Source: Halapricum hydrolyticum
GTDB taxonomy: Archaea; Halobacteriota; Halobacteria; Halobacteriales; Haloarculaceae
Length of the DNA stretch: 64,000 nt
Assembly: GCF_025517535.1 (NCBI RefSeq)
Contig: NZ_JAOPKC010000010.1
Coordinates: 36,700-100,699 of the forward strand
Direction of reading: 5' to 3'
Every line of letters begins with the position of its first letter. Positions within the stretch are counted from its first letter, which is position 1. The notes beneath the pieces are model-generated. The model had not been told where the DNA came from. It saw only the letters and a program-made list of their open reading frames with translations, and made no database searches. Position numbers and translations under genes: made by a program. Of this stretch, positions 50,940 through 60,127 are shown piece after piece.

Positions 50940-51006
50940 CGCGTCTTCGGGTTTCCCCCGTCACACTACCGTCAGTCTCATTGCGTCGGCTCACCCCTAG
51001 CCGGAC

Positions 51007-51282
51007 ATGGAGTGGAAGCTGTTCGCCAATCTGGCCGAGACGGCCGGCCGGAAGGACATCGCCCTGGATCTCGACGACGATGCGACCGTCGAAGACGCAC
51101 TTGAAGCGCTGTTCGAGCGCCACCCCGACCTGCAAGCGGAAGTATACGAGAACGGCGAACTGGCCGAGCACATCCGATTGCTCGTCGACGGTACCGATCC
51201 GTTCGCGACGGCCGACGGCTACGAGACGCGCCTCGACGCTGACGCCGAACTCGCGCTGTTCCCGCCGGTCAGCGGCGGGTGA
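51007..51282 (+). CDS. samp1: Ubiquitin-like MoaD/SAMP protein
   Basis: The 91-residue beta-grasp protein ends in the double glycine VSGG needed for C-terminal activation. MEWKLFANLAETAGRKDIAL and FPPVSGG are typical of SAMP1/MoaD. Such proteins are adenylated by the E1-like UbaA and either donate sulfur for molybdopterin or become attached to lysines. No moaE or E1 gene is adjacent. The ATP-grasp ligase gene starts five bases after its stop. Confidence 0.88.
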   Translation: MEWKLFANLAETAGRKDIALDLDDDATVEDALEALFERHPDLQAEVYENGELAEHIRLLVDGTDPFATADGYETRLDADAELALFPPVSGG

Positions 51283-51287
51283 GCCCA

Positions 51288-52154
51288 ATGACTCTCCGGC
51301 TCGCTGTCACCACGCAGGCAGAGACCTACGAGCGGATGATCGATCCGCTCGCCGAGCGCGGGATCGAGGTCGTCCCTCTCCAGTCGAGCCAGCGAACGTT
51401 CGCGCTCTCCCACCTTGATCTCCCCGCGGTCGACGTGGGATTCGTCTATCCCTCGCGGATCATGGAAGGGGGCGTGGTCGACGCCGCCCTCTCGATCCCC
51501 TGGGTCAACGATCGCGAGGAGATCCTTCGGTCGCGAAACAAGGCCGACGTGCTCGCGCGACTCGCACGGGCTGGCGTTCCAGTTCCCGAGACGACGATGG
51601 TCTCCAATCCCGTCGACGAGGAGACCGTCGCGGCCGCTACCGAGGCGTTCGATCCGCCGGTCGTCGTCAAGCCCAACTCCACGACCCGTGGGACCGGCGT
51701 CGCGAAGGTGGCGGATCTCGACTCGCTGCTCGGCGTGACGGACTACCTCGATCTGGTCCAGGATTACCGGGCGACCGGCGACCGCTCGTATCTTCTCCAG
51801 GAGTATCTGCCCGACGCCCGGGATTACCGGGTGATGGTCCTCGACGGCGAGTACGTCGGCGCGGTCGAGCGTCGCCTGCCCGCCGACGCCCGCGAGCGCG
51901 GCCAGTGGAAGCACAACGTCCACCGCGGGGCCGAGGCCGAGGGCGCCGATCTCGACCCCGAGCTCCGCGATCTGGCCGAGCGTGCCGCCGACGTGCTGGA
52001 TATCGACTACCTCGGTGTCGACTTGCTGGTGACCGAGGACCGTGCAGTGGTCAACGAGACGAACGCGCGGCCGACGATCGACAGTGTTGGGAAGTACGAG
52101 GGTGGCTTCTGGGACGATCTGGTGGCGTTGATCCGGGAAACTGCGGCAGAATAG
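51288..52154 (+). CDS. RimK/LysX-type ATP-grasp ligase
   Basis: The 288-residue protein has the ATP-grasp fold: PPVVVKPNSTTRGTGVAKV (phosphate-binding Lys), LLQEYLPDARDYRVMVLDG, and Mg ligands in VNETNARPTID. RimK and LysX ligate an amino acid to a carboxylate on a protein. The gene follows samp1 by five bases, so a shared operon is near certain. The start at ATG 51288 is used; an upstream GTG adds three residues. Whether it acts on the SAMP C-terminus is unknown. Confidence 0.85.
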   Translation: MTLRLAVTTQAETYERMIDPLAERGIEVVPLQSSQRTFALSHLDLPAVDVGFVYPSRIMEGGVVDAALSIPWVNDREEILRSRNKADVLARLARAGVPVPETTMVSNPVDEETVAAATEAFDPPVVVKPNSTTRGTGVAKVADLDSLLGVTDYLDLVQDYRATGDRSYLLQEYLPDARDYRVMVLDGEYVGAVERRLPADARERGQWKHNVHRGAEAEGADLDPELRDLAERAADVLDIDYLGVDLLVTEDRAVVNETNARPTIDSVGKYEGGFWDDLVALIRETAAE

Positions 52155-52220
52155 CGTACGGTGCAGCGACGGTGTCGTCTCCGCCACTAGTTTTTTCTCC
52201 GGGCTGGACCACCTACGACT

Positions 52221-53213
52221 ATGCGCAAACGCACTCTCGGCTCGACAGGCATGGAACTGACAGAGATCGGCCTCGGCACGTGGAACGTCGGGCCGGTCTG
52301 GGGTGACGTGACCGACGAACAGGTCACGGAGTCGATCCACGCCGCTCTGGACGCAGGCTCGAATTTCGTCGACACTGCCGAAATATACGGTGAGGGTCGC
52401 GCAGAGCGCCTCATCGGCGAAGTCCTCGAGCAACGCGGCGACTCTGAGGCGATCCGCGTCGCGACCAAGGCTGTCCCCGACGAAGACGAGCGCCACTCCG
52501 AGGCCGGACTCCGCGAATCCGTCAGGGGCTCGCAGGCCCGGCTGGGCGTGGACACGCTCGATCTGGTCCAGTTACACTGCCCGGAGACGGCGGCCTTCTA
52601 CGAGCCCGAGACCTTCGAGGTACTCGAAGATCTCAAATCGGAGGGCGAGATCAGCCACGCGGGCGTCAGCGTCGAGAAGGTCGAAGAGGCGAGCAAGGCC
52701 ATCGAGTACGACGTGATCGAGTCGGTCCAGATCATCTTCAACCCGCTGCGACAGCGCCCGTCCGAACGGTTCTTCGAGCGCGCCGCCAACGAGGACGTTG
52801 GGATCATCGTCCGTGTCCCGTTCGCGTCGGGGCTGCTCGCCGACGCGTTCGATAGCGTCGAGGACCTCGATGAAGACGACCACCGTCGGATCGCCGCCGA
52901 GGAGGGAGTCGAGGCGGGCGTCGGCCGCAAGGGCGGCGAGACTTTCGCCGGCGTCCCCTTCGACGCCGGACTGAAAGCCGTCGAGGACGTGCGCCGGCTC
53001 GTCCCCGACGAGGCGTCGATGGCGCAGTTCACGCTCCGGTGGATACTCGATCACGACGCCGTGACGACTGTCATCCCTGGCTCGACCTCCCCGGAGCACG
53101 TCCGGGAGAACATCGCTGCCGCCGAACTCGATCCGCTCAGTCACGAGACCCACGGCGCAGTCCGGGACATTTACGAGAAGCGCGTCTACGAGCACGTCCA
53201 CCACAAGTGGTAA
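52221..53213 (+). CDS. Aldo/keto reductase
   Basis: The 330-residue barrel oxidoreductase opens MRKRTLGSTGMELTEIGLGT. Catalytic residues are Asp and Tyr in DTAEIYGEG, Lys in VATKAVPD and His in VQLHCPET. The C-terminal cofactor region TTVIPGSTSPEHVRENIA is complete. It differs clearly from the reductase near 7 kb and is closer to the YajO/general-stress group. Substrate unknown. It is probably transcribed alone. Confidence 0.92.
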   Translation: MRKRTLGSTGMELTEIGLGTWNVGPVWGDVTDEQVTESIHAALDAGSNFVDTAEIYGEGRAERLIGEVLEQRGDSEAIRVATKAVPDEDERHSEAGLRESVRGSQARLGVDTLDLVQLHCPETAAFYEPETFEVLEDLKSEGEISHAGVSVEKVEEASKAIEYDVIESVQIIFNPLRQRPSERFFERAANEDVGIIVRVPFASGLLADAFDSVEDLDEDDHRRIAAEEGVEAGVGRKGGETFAGVPFDAGLKAVEDVRRLVPDEASMAQFTLRWILDHDAVTTVIPGSTSPEHVRENIAAAELDPLSHETHGAVRDIYEKRVYEHVHHKW

Positions 53214-53335
53214 ACCGAACGAGCGCGGGTGCCGACATGAACACCTGATCGGGTCCTGGAACTCGATGGATCGACAGCTGTTCCGACTGTAACGCGGCCC
53301 AGCGCTTTTGATCGCTGGTTGCGTGTCGTCCCGGT

Positions 53336-53746
53336 ATGACGCTCCATCGGAGTGATCGAATCGCGGGTGGCCTGCTGATCGTCACGGCTCTCGTCGGAAT
53401 CGCGTTTTGGGACGCGTTACCTGCCGAGATGGCGATCCACTTCGGGCCGGGTGGCACACCCGACTCGTACGTTCCCAAGCCTGTGGGTGTCGTGCTCGCA
53501 CCGATGATCGGTGTCGGTGCGATCGCTGTCGCGCGCACCGCGATCCGCGCCGATCCGACGGCCGATCCGCGTGTCGGTGCCGGGGCGATCTACTTCGTCG
53601 GTGGCGTCGTGAGCTACGTCCACGCGCTCGTACTGGCGTACAATCTCGGCCATCGATTCTCGATGACGGCCGCGCTCGTTCCGGTGTTCCTCGCCGCGGC
53701 CGTGCTCGTCGCGTGGGCCGTCTACCGGGATCGGATCGCGTCGTAG
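53336..53746 (+). CDS. DUF1648-domain membrane protein
   Basis: The 136-residue protein has four membrane segments and the DUF1648 signature after helix 1: LPAEMAIHFGPGGTPDSYVPK. DUF1648 domains occur in SdpI-type immunity proteins and regulators in bacteria; the role in archaea is unknown. It is convergent with the DUF368 gene and leaves a 48-base gap. Confidence 0.85.
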   Translation: MTLHRSDRIAGGLLIVTALVGIAFWDALPAEMAIHFGPGGTPDSYVPKPVGVVLAPMIGVGAIAVARTAIRADPTADPRVGAGAIYFVGGVVSYVHALVLAYNLGHRFSMTAALVPVFLAAAVLVAWAVYRDRIAS

Positions 53747-53794
53747 TGCGCGGCGGTCCGCTGTAACCGTCCTCGCGAAGGATCGCGCTTCGAG

Positions 53795-54778
53795 CTAGTA
53801 CGACAGATCGTCCGTATACAGATCTAGTAGCAACACCACGCCGCCGCCGACCACGATTGCGAGAACGAGCGGCGCGACGTTCTCGGGCGAAAGCGTCGTC
53901 GTGTGGTCGCGCATCTCGATGACCGGGAGCCGGAGCGCACCGACCATCAGGCTGACCAGAAACGACAGCGTCGCTGCTCGATAGTGATCCAGCGCCCAGC
54001 GGATCGCGTGGGCGACGGTGACCAGGCCGACGACAGCGCCGACGACGAACGTCACGACTGTCGTTCCCGAGTCGACGAGCGACAGAAGCGTTCGATCGCC
54101 GACGAGCGCGCTGAACAGCCCGTCGACGAACGCCTTCAGTGTGCCGGTGAGATATTCGTACTGGCCGAGCAAGACGAGAAAGAACGCACCGGAGACGCCA
54201 GGAAGGACCATCGCGACGACTGCGATCGCCCCGGAGACGAACACGATTGGCAACGTGTGGATCCCGTTGGCCCCGGCCGTGACACCCGAGACGAGAAACG
54301 CCAGCGCAAAGCCCGCGACGGCGGCCGCGATACGCCCCGGCGTCGCCAGCGACAACTGGTCGTACAGGACGATCGCCGAGGCGGCAATCAGCCCGAAGAA
54401 GAACGCGAACGTCGCCCCGGGAGCCTGTTGTAGAGCCAGATATACGACCCTGGACACCGCCACGACGGCCGTGATGATCCCGGCTCCGAGTACGAGTAGG
54501 AACGGCACGTCCATCTCGACGAGGCGATCGTACAGCCGTCGTCTCCCGGACGGATTGCCGACGTCTCTGAACAAGGTGAGTGCGCCCGGGTCGAGGCTCG
54601 TGATCGCCGTGATGAGGCGCTCGTAGATGCCCGTGATGAACGCGATCGTCCCACCGGAGACGCCGGGGATCGAATCGGCTGCCCCCATCGCGATCCCCTT
54701 CAAATAGATCGACAGCCAACTGTACAGGGACGCACCGGACACCGATTCAGCGCCGTACTGCTGACTGTCGTCTGTCAC
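53795..54778 (-). CDS. DUF368 protein, probable polyprenyl-phosphate translocase
   Basis: The 327-residue protein has about nine helices and the family hallmark GIAMGAADSIPGVSGGTIAF then ITGIYERLI, with a second DxxPGVSG-like loop (VAMVLPGVSGAFFLVLLGQY). In bacteria DUF368 proteins (PopT) were shown to flip undecaprenyl phosphate back across the membrane. Here it starts (GTG) two bases after aglB, so an archaeal counterpart recycling dolichyl phosphate is a strong inference, not shown by sequence alone. Confidence 0.88.
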   Translation of the reverse strand: MTDDSQQYGAESVSGASLYSWLSIYLKGIAMGAADSIPGVSGGTIAFITGIYERLITAITSLDPGALTLFRDVGNPSGRRRLYDRLVEMDVPFLLVLGAGIITAVVAVSRVVYLALQQAPGATFAFFFGLIAASAIVLYDQLSLATPGRIAAAVAGFALAFLVSGVTAGANGIHTLPIVFVSGAIAVVAMVLPGVSGAFFLVLLGQYEYLTGTLKAFVDGLFSALVGDRTLLSLVDSGTTVVTFVVGAVVGLVTVAHAIRWALDHYRAATLSFLVSLMVGALRLPVIEMRDHTTTLSPENVAPLVLAIVVGGGVVLLLDLYTDDLSY

Positions 54779-54780
54779 GC

Positions 54781-57700
54781 TTACTCCGCGATCCCGACAG
54801 TCGCTATCTGTTCGACGCCGATGTCGGGTGCCGCGAGGTTCGACGATGTGTCATTGTCGGTCGAGTTCTCGGATCCATCAGTCTCGTTGCCGTTCGTGTT
54901 GTCCGTCTCGTTGCCGTTCGTGTTGTCCGTTCCGTTGGTCGTCGGAATCGTCGACTGTTCGAGCGTCACGTCGATCGGTTCGGAATCCTCACCGATCACC
55001 TGGGCCTCGGTGACGTCTTCGGTCGTGTTGTACCGGGTCCAGTTGGCGCCGTCGTAGCTGAGGCCGGTCGTGAACGTGTAGGACGACTCGGCACGGACGC
55101 TGACGTTCGTGTATCCGTCTTCCGGCCCCCAGCTGTCGTAGCCGGTCGTCGAATACGGCAGCGTCATCGTGAACGAGCCGTCGGGATCGGTCTCGGCGCT
55201 CTGGACGTACTGGAACGTCTGGTTCGTCGTCGGGATCCGCATGTTCACGCTCGCGTAGACCGTTTGCGAGTCGTTGAACTCGCCGTCGATCTCGCCTTCG
55301 ACCGTGGCGCCCGGTACGCGCTCGAAGGTCTTCGTCCACGAGGAGTAGCGCTCGCCGAAGAGTTGCGGCTGCTGGACGCCGGTGAACGCCCGCCCGAGCG
55401 TCGGCTGCATCGCAACGAGCGGGTTCTGGCGGTCCTCGGTCGCGTGGACGAGTCGATAGTGATCCAGCGCCGACACGTGTTCGCTCGGGAATTTCCCGAT
55501 GCCGCCGATCTGTGCCCCGGGGTTGTCCTCGAGGTACGACTCCGCGGCTGCGAGGCTCGGTTCGAAGTGCGTTGTGTTCCCGTCACGCCGGACCGTCCGA
55601 ATGCCCTCTGTCGATTCCGTCTCGACGATCGGAACGGGGCTCTGACTTCCCAGGTACTGTGCGTACGGCGGGAGCTGTCCGATGCCACTTCCGGGCACGT
55701 AATCCGGCCAGGCAGCACTCCCGTGGTACCGGTAGAGCCGGTTGACCATCGTCTCGTAGTAATCCTGCGTGTGGACGATGAGGTACGGACGCGCCGGGAC
55801 GATGTTTCCGTCCCGGTCCTGCCTGAGCGTGGCGACCCGGCTGTAATAGTCGTCGGTCGAAACGCCGTCGACGAACGACGGCGGGGCGAAGAACTTCGTG
55901 CCGAACGCCGGATCCGACGCGGTCGCCATCTTCCAGTCGATCATGACGTAGCGAGTGTCACGGTTCTCGCCGTCGCTCATGGTGTCCTGCAGTTCGCCGT
56001 CGGCCCGGCTCTCGTTCGGTGCGAGAAGGAACCGGGCTGCGTCGCTTGCCGACTGCTGGAACGGGTTGGCGACCGGTATCCGCTCGGCCTCGCTGGTGAT
56101 CCAGTGACCGTAGTCCCACCACGAGAGGACGCCGTAGGACCCTTCGTCGTACTCGTAATCGTCTGTCTTGGCGTACTCGCCCCAGTAGTTCATATCGCTT
56201 CCGGCGTCTTCGAAGTTCCCAACGGCCGGCGTGTTTTCGGCCATCCACTCGAGTCCCCCATCCCACTGCTGGACGCCACCCGGACCGCCGTTGAACGTCG
56301 CGTTCGACTGCGTGACGACGTCCTGGCGGTACCCGCGATCGTCCGTCGCCATGACCATGGGCGCCATCACGAGCACCAGGACCGTGAACACCGCCATGAC
56401 TTGGTAAGGGCGGATGTCAGTTGAGGACCGCCTGGCGACTGTCGAGAGGTAGTTGAACCCGGCTCCGATCGCGTAGGCGGCCATCACCGCGACCGGAACG
56501 GTGAGGTAGTACCCGAACCGGACCTGGGTATACGTCATCGAGAAGATGACAGCGAGCCACAGCGACACGAAGAGCAGCTCTGATCGCTTGTTCGAGGCGA
56601 CCGTCTGGCGTGCGATCGCGAGGACCACGCCGATGATGGCGATGATGTAGACGAATCCGTACCAGTTGTAGAGCGTATCTCCGGGATTGCGAAGCGGAGT
56701 GATTTCGCCGACAGTTGCGGCTGTTGCAGTTGGCTGCTCTCCGATAACCCCGCCGAACACGCGCACGAGCTGTCGCGTTATGAGATCGAACACACCCGGA
56801 GTGAGGAGCAGCAGACTGAGGAATGCGACCGCGAGAGTCCCGACGACACCGAGCGGATACAGCCAGACAGATTCCGACCGTTCGTCCAGAACCCGGCTCA
56901 ATCCAGCGAGGAAGCCGACCCAGACGACGCCAGCCAGTGCGAGCCCTGGCTGCAGGAGTGAAAACTTGACGGGGGCAATCCCGAACGTATCGAGCGGGAG
57001 CAGCATCAGCGTGGCCGTCACGGCGAATATGACGCCGCCGACCAGTAGCATCGGCTCCGGGCTCGTTCCGCGCAGATGATCGATGACCGCCTGGGTCGTG
57101 ACGTACAGTCCGAGGATCCCGACCAGTACGACACCCGGCGGCCAGACCCACATGTACAGCGCCGTCGCCACGCCGGCCAGAGCCGCGTAGCCGGCTGGCT
57201 TTCGAAGCCCGGCTACGTCTCGATCGACGACCAGTTCCCAGATCGGCTTCTCCCGGTCGGCGACCTGGAGGGCGACGACGATCGCTAGAACCGCGAGTAC
57301 CTGTGTGAACGCTTCGGCGACTTGGTGATCGGAGAAGCCGACGAGGCTTCGGCTGAGAAACCCTCCGGTCGAGAAGGCGACGATAAGGGCGGCGACGACG
57401 CCGCTAAACCGGCCCTTTCCGACTCGTTTGCCGAGGAAATACGCCAGGACGACGATCGATGCACCGATGACCGCCGGCGCGAACAGGTGCACCATCCGGA
57501 TGGTTGTCTGATCCGGGCTCCCGAGGCCGACGATCAGCGCAACCGTCGCGATCACCTGATCGAAGATCGTCCCGAACTGCGAGACGGAGGTGCCGGTCGG
57601 GAAGTTCGTCCACACCTCGAACGGCATCGTCTCCGGCCAGTGACGGACCGTGTACTCGACCTGCCGGAGGTGATACCAGGCGTCGTTCCCGCTGAACATG

Positions 57701-57852
57701 ACTTTCCCGTCGACGACGAAGTTCCCCCACGACCGGGCTCGCACCCACAGCGCAAACACGAACAGCACGAGAACGGACGGGATGTGATACCACTTGCTGA
57801 ACCACTCGATTCCCTCCTCGAGATCTTCGGATATCCCTTCGTCTTGACTCAT
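54781..57852 (-). CDS. aglB: Oligosaccharyltransferase AglB
   Basis: AglB moves lipid-linked glycans onto Asn of secreted proteins. The 1023-residue protein has about thirteen helices, with a catalytic Asp pair in the first loop (FSGNDAWYHLRQVEY) and the second (GFSDHQVAEAF), then a large external domain with the hallmark WWDYG at about 578-582. The tail is Asn/Thr/Glu-rich with several NxT/NxS sequons of its own (NGT, NET, NST), two of them in a perfect 24-base duplication. It is divergent from aglG and co-transcribed with the DUF368 gene. Confidence 0.95.
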   Translation of the reverse strand: MSQDEGISEDLEEGIEWFSKWYHIPSVLVLFVFALWVRARSWGNFVVDGKVMFSGNDAWYHLRQVEYTVRHWPETMPFEVWTNFPTGTSVSQFGTIFDQVIATVALIVGLGSPDQTTIRMVHLFAPAVIGASIVVLAYFLGKRVGKGRFSGVVAALIVAFSTGGFLSRSLVGFSDHQVAEAFTQVLAVLAIVVALQVADREKPIWELVVDRDVAGLRKPAGYAALAGVATALYMWVWPPGVVLVGILGLYVTTQAVIDHLRGTSPEPMLLVGGVIFAVTATLMLLPLDTFGIAPVKFSLLQPGLALAGVVWVGFLAGLSRVLDERSESVWLYPLGVVGTLAVAFLSLLLLTPGVFDLITRQLVRVFGGVIGEQPTATAATVGEITPLRNPGDTLYNWYGFVYIIAIIGVVLAIARQTVASNKRSELLFVSLWLAVIFSMTYTQVRFGYYLTVPVAVMAAYAIGAGFNYLSTVARRSSTDIRPYQVMAVFTVLVLVMAPMVMATDDRGYRQDVVTQSNATFNGGPGGVQQWDGGLEWMAENTPAVGNFEDAGSDMNYWGEYAKTDDYEYDEGSYGVLSWWDYGHWITSEAERIPVANPFQQSASDAARFLLAPNESRADGELQDTMSDGENRDTRYVMIDWKMATASDPAFGTKFFAPPSFVDGVSTDDYYSRVATLRQDRDGNIVPARPYLIVHTQDYYETMVNRLYRYHGSAAWPDYVPGSGIGQLPPYAQYLGSQSPVPIVETESTEGIRTVRRDGNTTHFEPSLAAAESYLEDNPGAQIGGIGKFPSEHVSALDHYRLVHATEDRQNPLVAMQPTLGRAFTGVQQPQLFGERYSSWTKTFERVPGATVEGEIDGEFNDSQTVYASVNMRIPTTNQTFQYVQSAETDPDGSFTMTLPYSTTGYDSWGPEDGYTNVSVRAESSYTFTTGLSYDGANWTRYNTTEDVTEAQVIGEDSEPIDVTLEQSTIPTTNGTDNTNGNETDNTNGNETDGSENSTDNDTSSNLAAPDIGVEQIATVGIAE
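54881..54928. repeat. Perfect 24-bp tandem duplication inside aglB
   Basis: Two identical 24-base units lie back to back and encode the C-terminal aglB units NTNGNETD twice. The repeat keeps the frame and adds one N-glycosylation sequon per copy. Such repeats change number easily by slippage. Confidence 0.9.
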
Positions 57853-58008
57853 GGATACACGACACTCCGGGGACTCATTAGCCGGTCAAACTGCCAACTC
57901 GCGCATAAGCCTTATGAAGTCCCATCGGACGCGGGCACCCAGTCGAGGCGAGTTGTCCGGGCGTGAACGACAACGCTTAGGCCGGTCGGTCACGGAAGTG
58001 GCGAGTGA

Positions 58009-58944
58009 ATGCGCGTCTCTGTCGTCCTGTGCACGCACACGCTCGATCGATATCACGATCTCCTCGACGCTGCCGAGAGCGTCCGCGAACAGACCTACGA
58101 CGACGTCGAGCTCGTGCTCGTCAGCGACGGGAGCGAGGCGGTCACCCGACAGTTCGAGCGCGATTTCGGGGACAGCGAGGACGTGCTGATCACGGCGCTC
58201 GATGAGAACAGCGGCCTGCTCGAAGCCCGCAATCACGGTGCAGAGATCGCGAGCGGGGACGTAGTCGCGTTCATCGACGACGACGCGGTTGCCGATCCCG
58301 AGTGGGTGGCCCACCTCCTCGAGTCCTACGAACAGCAGGACGCGATCGCAGTCGGCGGCAAGATGGTGCCCGAATGGGTCGCGGGAAAGCCCACGTTCCT
58401 GCCTGAAGAGTTCTACTGGCTGGTTGGTGTCACCCACCGCGGGTTCGGACCGGACGGGGATCGGGGGGCGGCCGGCGAGGTGCGCAACACGTTCGGATCG
58501 AACATCTCCGTTCGGCGTGACGTCTTTCTGGACCTCGACGGGTTCGACTCGGAGATCGGGGGTCGCCAGGGCGACGCTAATCTCCAGGGCGGTGAGACGG
58601 AGTTGGGTGCGCGTCTGCGACAGGAGTACGGGCAGGGCGTCTGGTACAATCCGAAGGCCGAAGTCGCCCACAAGGTTTTCGAGTACCGGACCGACCCGAA
58701 GTGGTTGCTCGATCGAGCCTTCTGGCAGGGGTACTCCAAGCGAGCGATGGAAGTGCTCGTTGGGGAGTCGAGTGACGAGGAATCCGACTTTCTCGGGGCA
58801 CTACTCGGGGAATACGTCCCTGGCCGGGTGTCCGGGCTGCTCAGAGCCCCTTCGCGTGAGAAGGGAATGCAGTTGCTGATGCTGTTCGCGCTGACTGCCG
58901 TGGTCGGAATGGGCTATCTCTACGGGATGACGAAGTATCGCTGA
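58009..58944 (+). CDS. aglG: Family 2 glycosyltransferase (AglG/AglI-like)
   Basis: The 311-residue GT-A enzyme starts MRVSVVLCTHTLDRYHDLLD and has the nucleotide-sugar DxD in AFIDDDAVADP, the acceptor region VRNTFGSNISVRRDVF and the catalytic ETELGARLRQEYG. A helix near the C-terminus (MLFALTAVVGMGYLYGM) anchors it to the membrane. Similarity in order and ends suggests AglG, which adds hexuronic acid to the lipid-linked glycan in Haloferax; donor is inferred. It is divergent from aglB, 156 bases away. Confidence 0.85.
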   Translation: MRVSVVLCTHTLDRYHDLLDAAESVREQTYDDVELVLVSDGSEAVTRQFERDFGDSEDVLITALDENSGLLEARNHGAEIASGDVVAFIDDDAVADPEWVAHLLESYEQQDAIAVGGKMVPEWVAGKPTFLPEEFYWLVGVTHRGFGPDGDRGAAGEVRNTFGSNISVRRDVFLDLDGFDSEIGGRQGDANLQGGETELGARLRQEYGQGVWYNPKAEVAHKVFEYRTDPKWLLDRAFWQGYSKRAMEVLVGESSDEESDFLGALLGEYVPGRVSGLLRAPSREKGMQLLMLFALTAVVGMGYLYGMTKYR

Positions 58945-58981
58945 CGATAGACTTTTTGAGTCGACCGGTGCAGACAAGAAC

Positions 58982-60127
58982 ATGACCGATATTTCGCTTG
59001 CGAATCTCGATATCGCTATTGCCCACTGGCACATCAATTCCTGGGGAGGTGCCGAATATCTCGTGACGCACATGGCCGACGCGCTTGACGTGGATACAGT
59101 CTATACGTTGGGGATGCCGTCGCCGGATACTCCCAATCCGTACGGCGACGTATCCTTTCAGGACGTTCTGCCCTCACTGTCTCCGTGGCCGCTGCGTCGT
59201 CTCCAGAGTCGTGTAGGTCGGGTCTTCGAGTACGCGCTCTGGGAAGACGTCGACTGGCGTGATTTCGGCAATCCCGACGTGCTGATCACGTCCGGATCGA
59301 CGACACGGGCGGTCATCACACCTGACGACACGCTGCATTTGAACTACTGTCACTCTCCGCCGCGGTGGTTTTACGATCTCTATCACGACCGGAAGGATTC
59401 GATCGTCGGGCAGGTGGCTCGGCCACTTATTCGACATCTTCGGACCCGCGATATGGCAATTGACCCTCGTGTCGACCACTACATGGCGAACAGTCCGATC
59501 ATCGCCAGACGGCTGCAGAAATACTACGAGCGCGATTCGACGGTCGTCTACCCGCCCGTCGATACCGAGGCGTGTTACGTCGGTGACGATGAGGGGTATT
59601 ATCTGCATCTCGGCCGGCTCGACGAGGAGAAGGGCGTTCCCGAGATCGTCGAGGCGTTTCGGGGCCTCGACCAACGGCTCGTGCTGGCCGGTGGGGAAGG
59701 CGATATCGACGAGAGCGTACGTCGCGAGATTGATCGGGCCGACAACATCGAGTACCGCGGATTCGTTTCAGAGGCCGAAAAGTACGATTTACTCGCCGGA
59801 TGTCGCGCGCTCGTGTTTAACGGCCGCAACGAGGACTTCGGGATCGTGCCGATCGAAGCCAACGCCAGTGGGAAAGCGGTACTCGCGCGTGACGAAGGGT
59901 TTCCCGGGCTGTTCGTGACCGAGGGCGATAACGGACTCCTCCACGACGGGTCAGCAGCTGGAATCCGGGCGGCTGTGCAGCGGTTCGAAGAGGAAGGGAT
60001 CGACGGCGATCCGCGAGCACATGTCGAAACCTTCTCCAGAGACGCCTTCGATGCACAGATCAAGTCGACTATCTCCGGCGAGTTCGCCTCGTTTCGCGAG
60101 CTGACGAATACTGAGAACAATGGTTGA
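58982..60127 (+). CDS. Family 4 glycosyltransferase
   Basis: The 381-residue GT-B protein has the N-terminal AHWHINSWGGAEYLVT loop, YCHSPPRWFYDLY, the donor-binding HLGRLDEEKGVPEIVEAF and the EX7E-like FNGRNEDFGIVPIEANASG. GT4 enzymes transfer sugars from nucleotide donors with retention. The next gene starts eight bases before its end, so co-translation is likely. Donor and acceptor unknown. Confidence 0.9.
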   Translation: MTDISLANLDIAIAHWHINSWGGAEYLVTHMADALDVDTVYTLGMPSPDTPNPYGDVSFQDVLPSLSPWPLRRLQSRVGRVFEYALWEDVDWRDFGNPDVLITSGSTTRAVITPDDTLHLNYCHSPPRWFYDLYHDRKDSIVGQVARPLIRHLRTRDMAIDPRVDHYMANSPIIARRLQKYYERDSTVVYPPVDTEACYVGDDEGYYLHLGRLDEEKGVPEIVEAFRGLDQRLVLAGGEGDIDESVRREIDRADNIEYRGFVSEAEKYDLLAGCRALVFNGRNEDFGIVPIEANASGKAVLARDEGFPGLFVTEGDNGLLHDGSAAGIRAAVQRFEEEGIDGDPRAHVETFSRDAFDAQIKSTISGEFASFRELTNTENNG

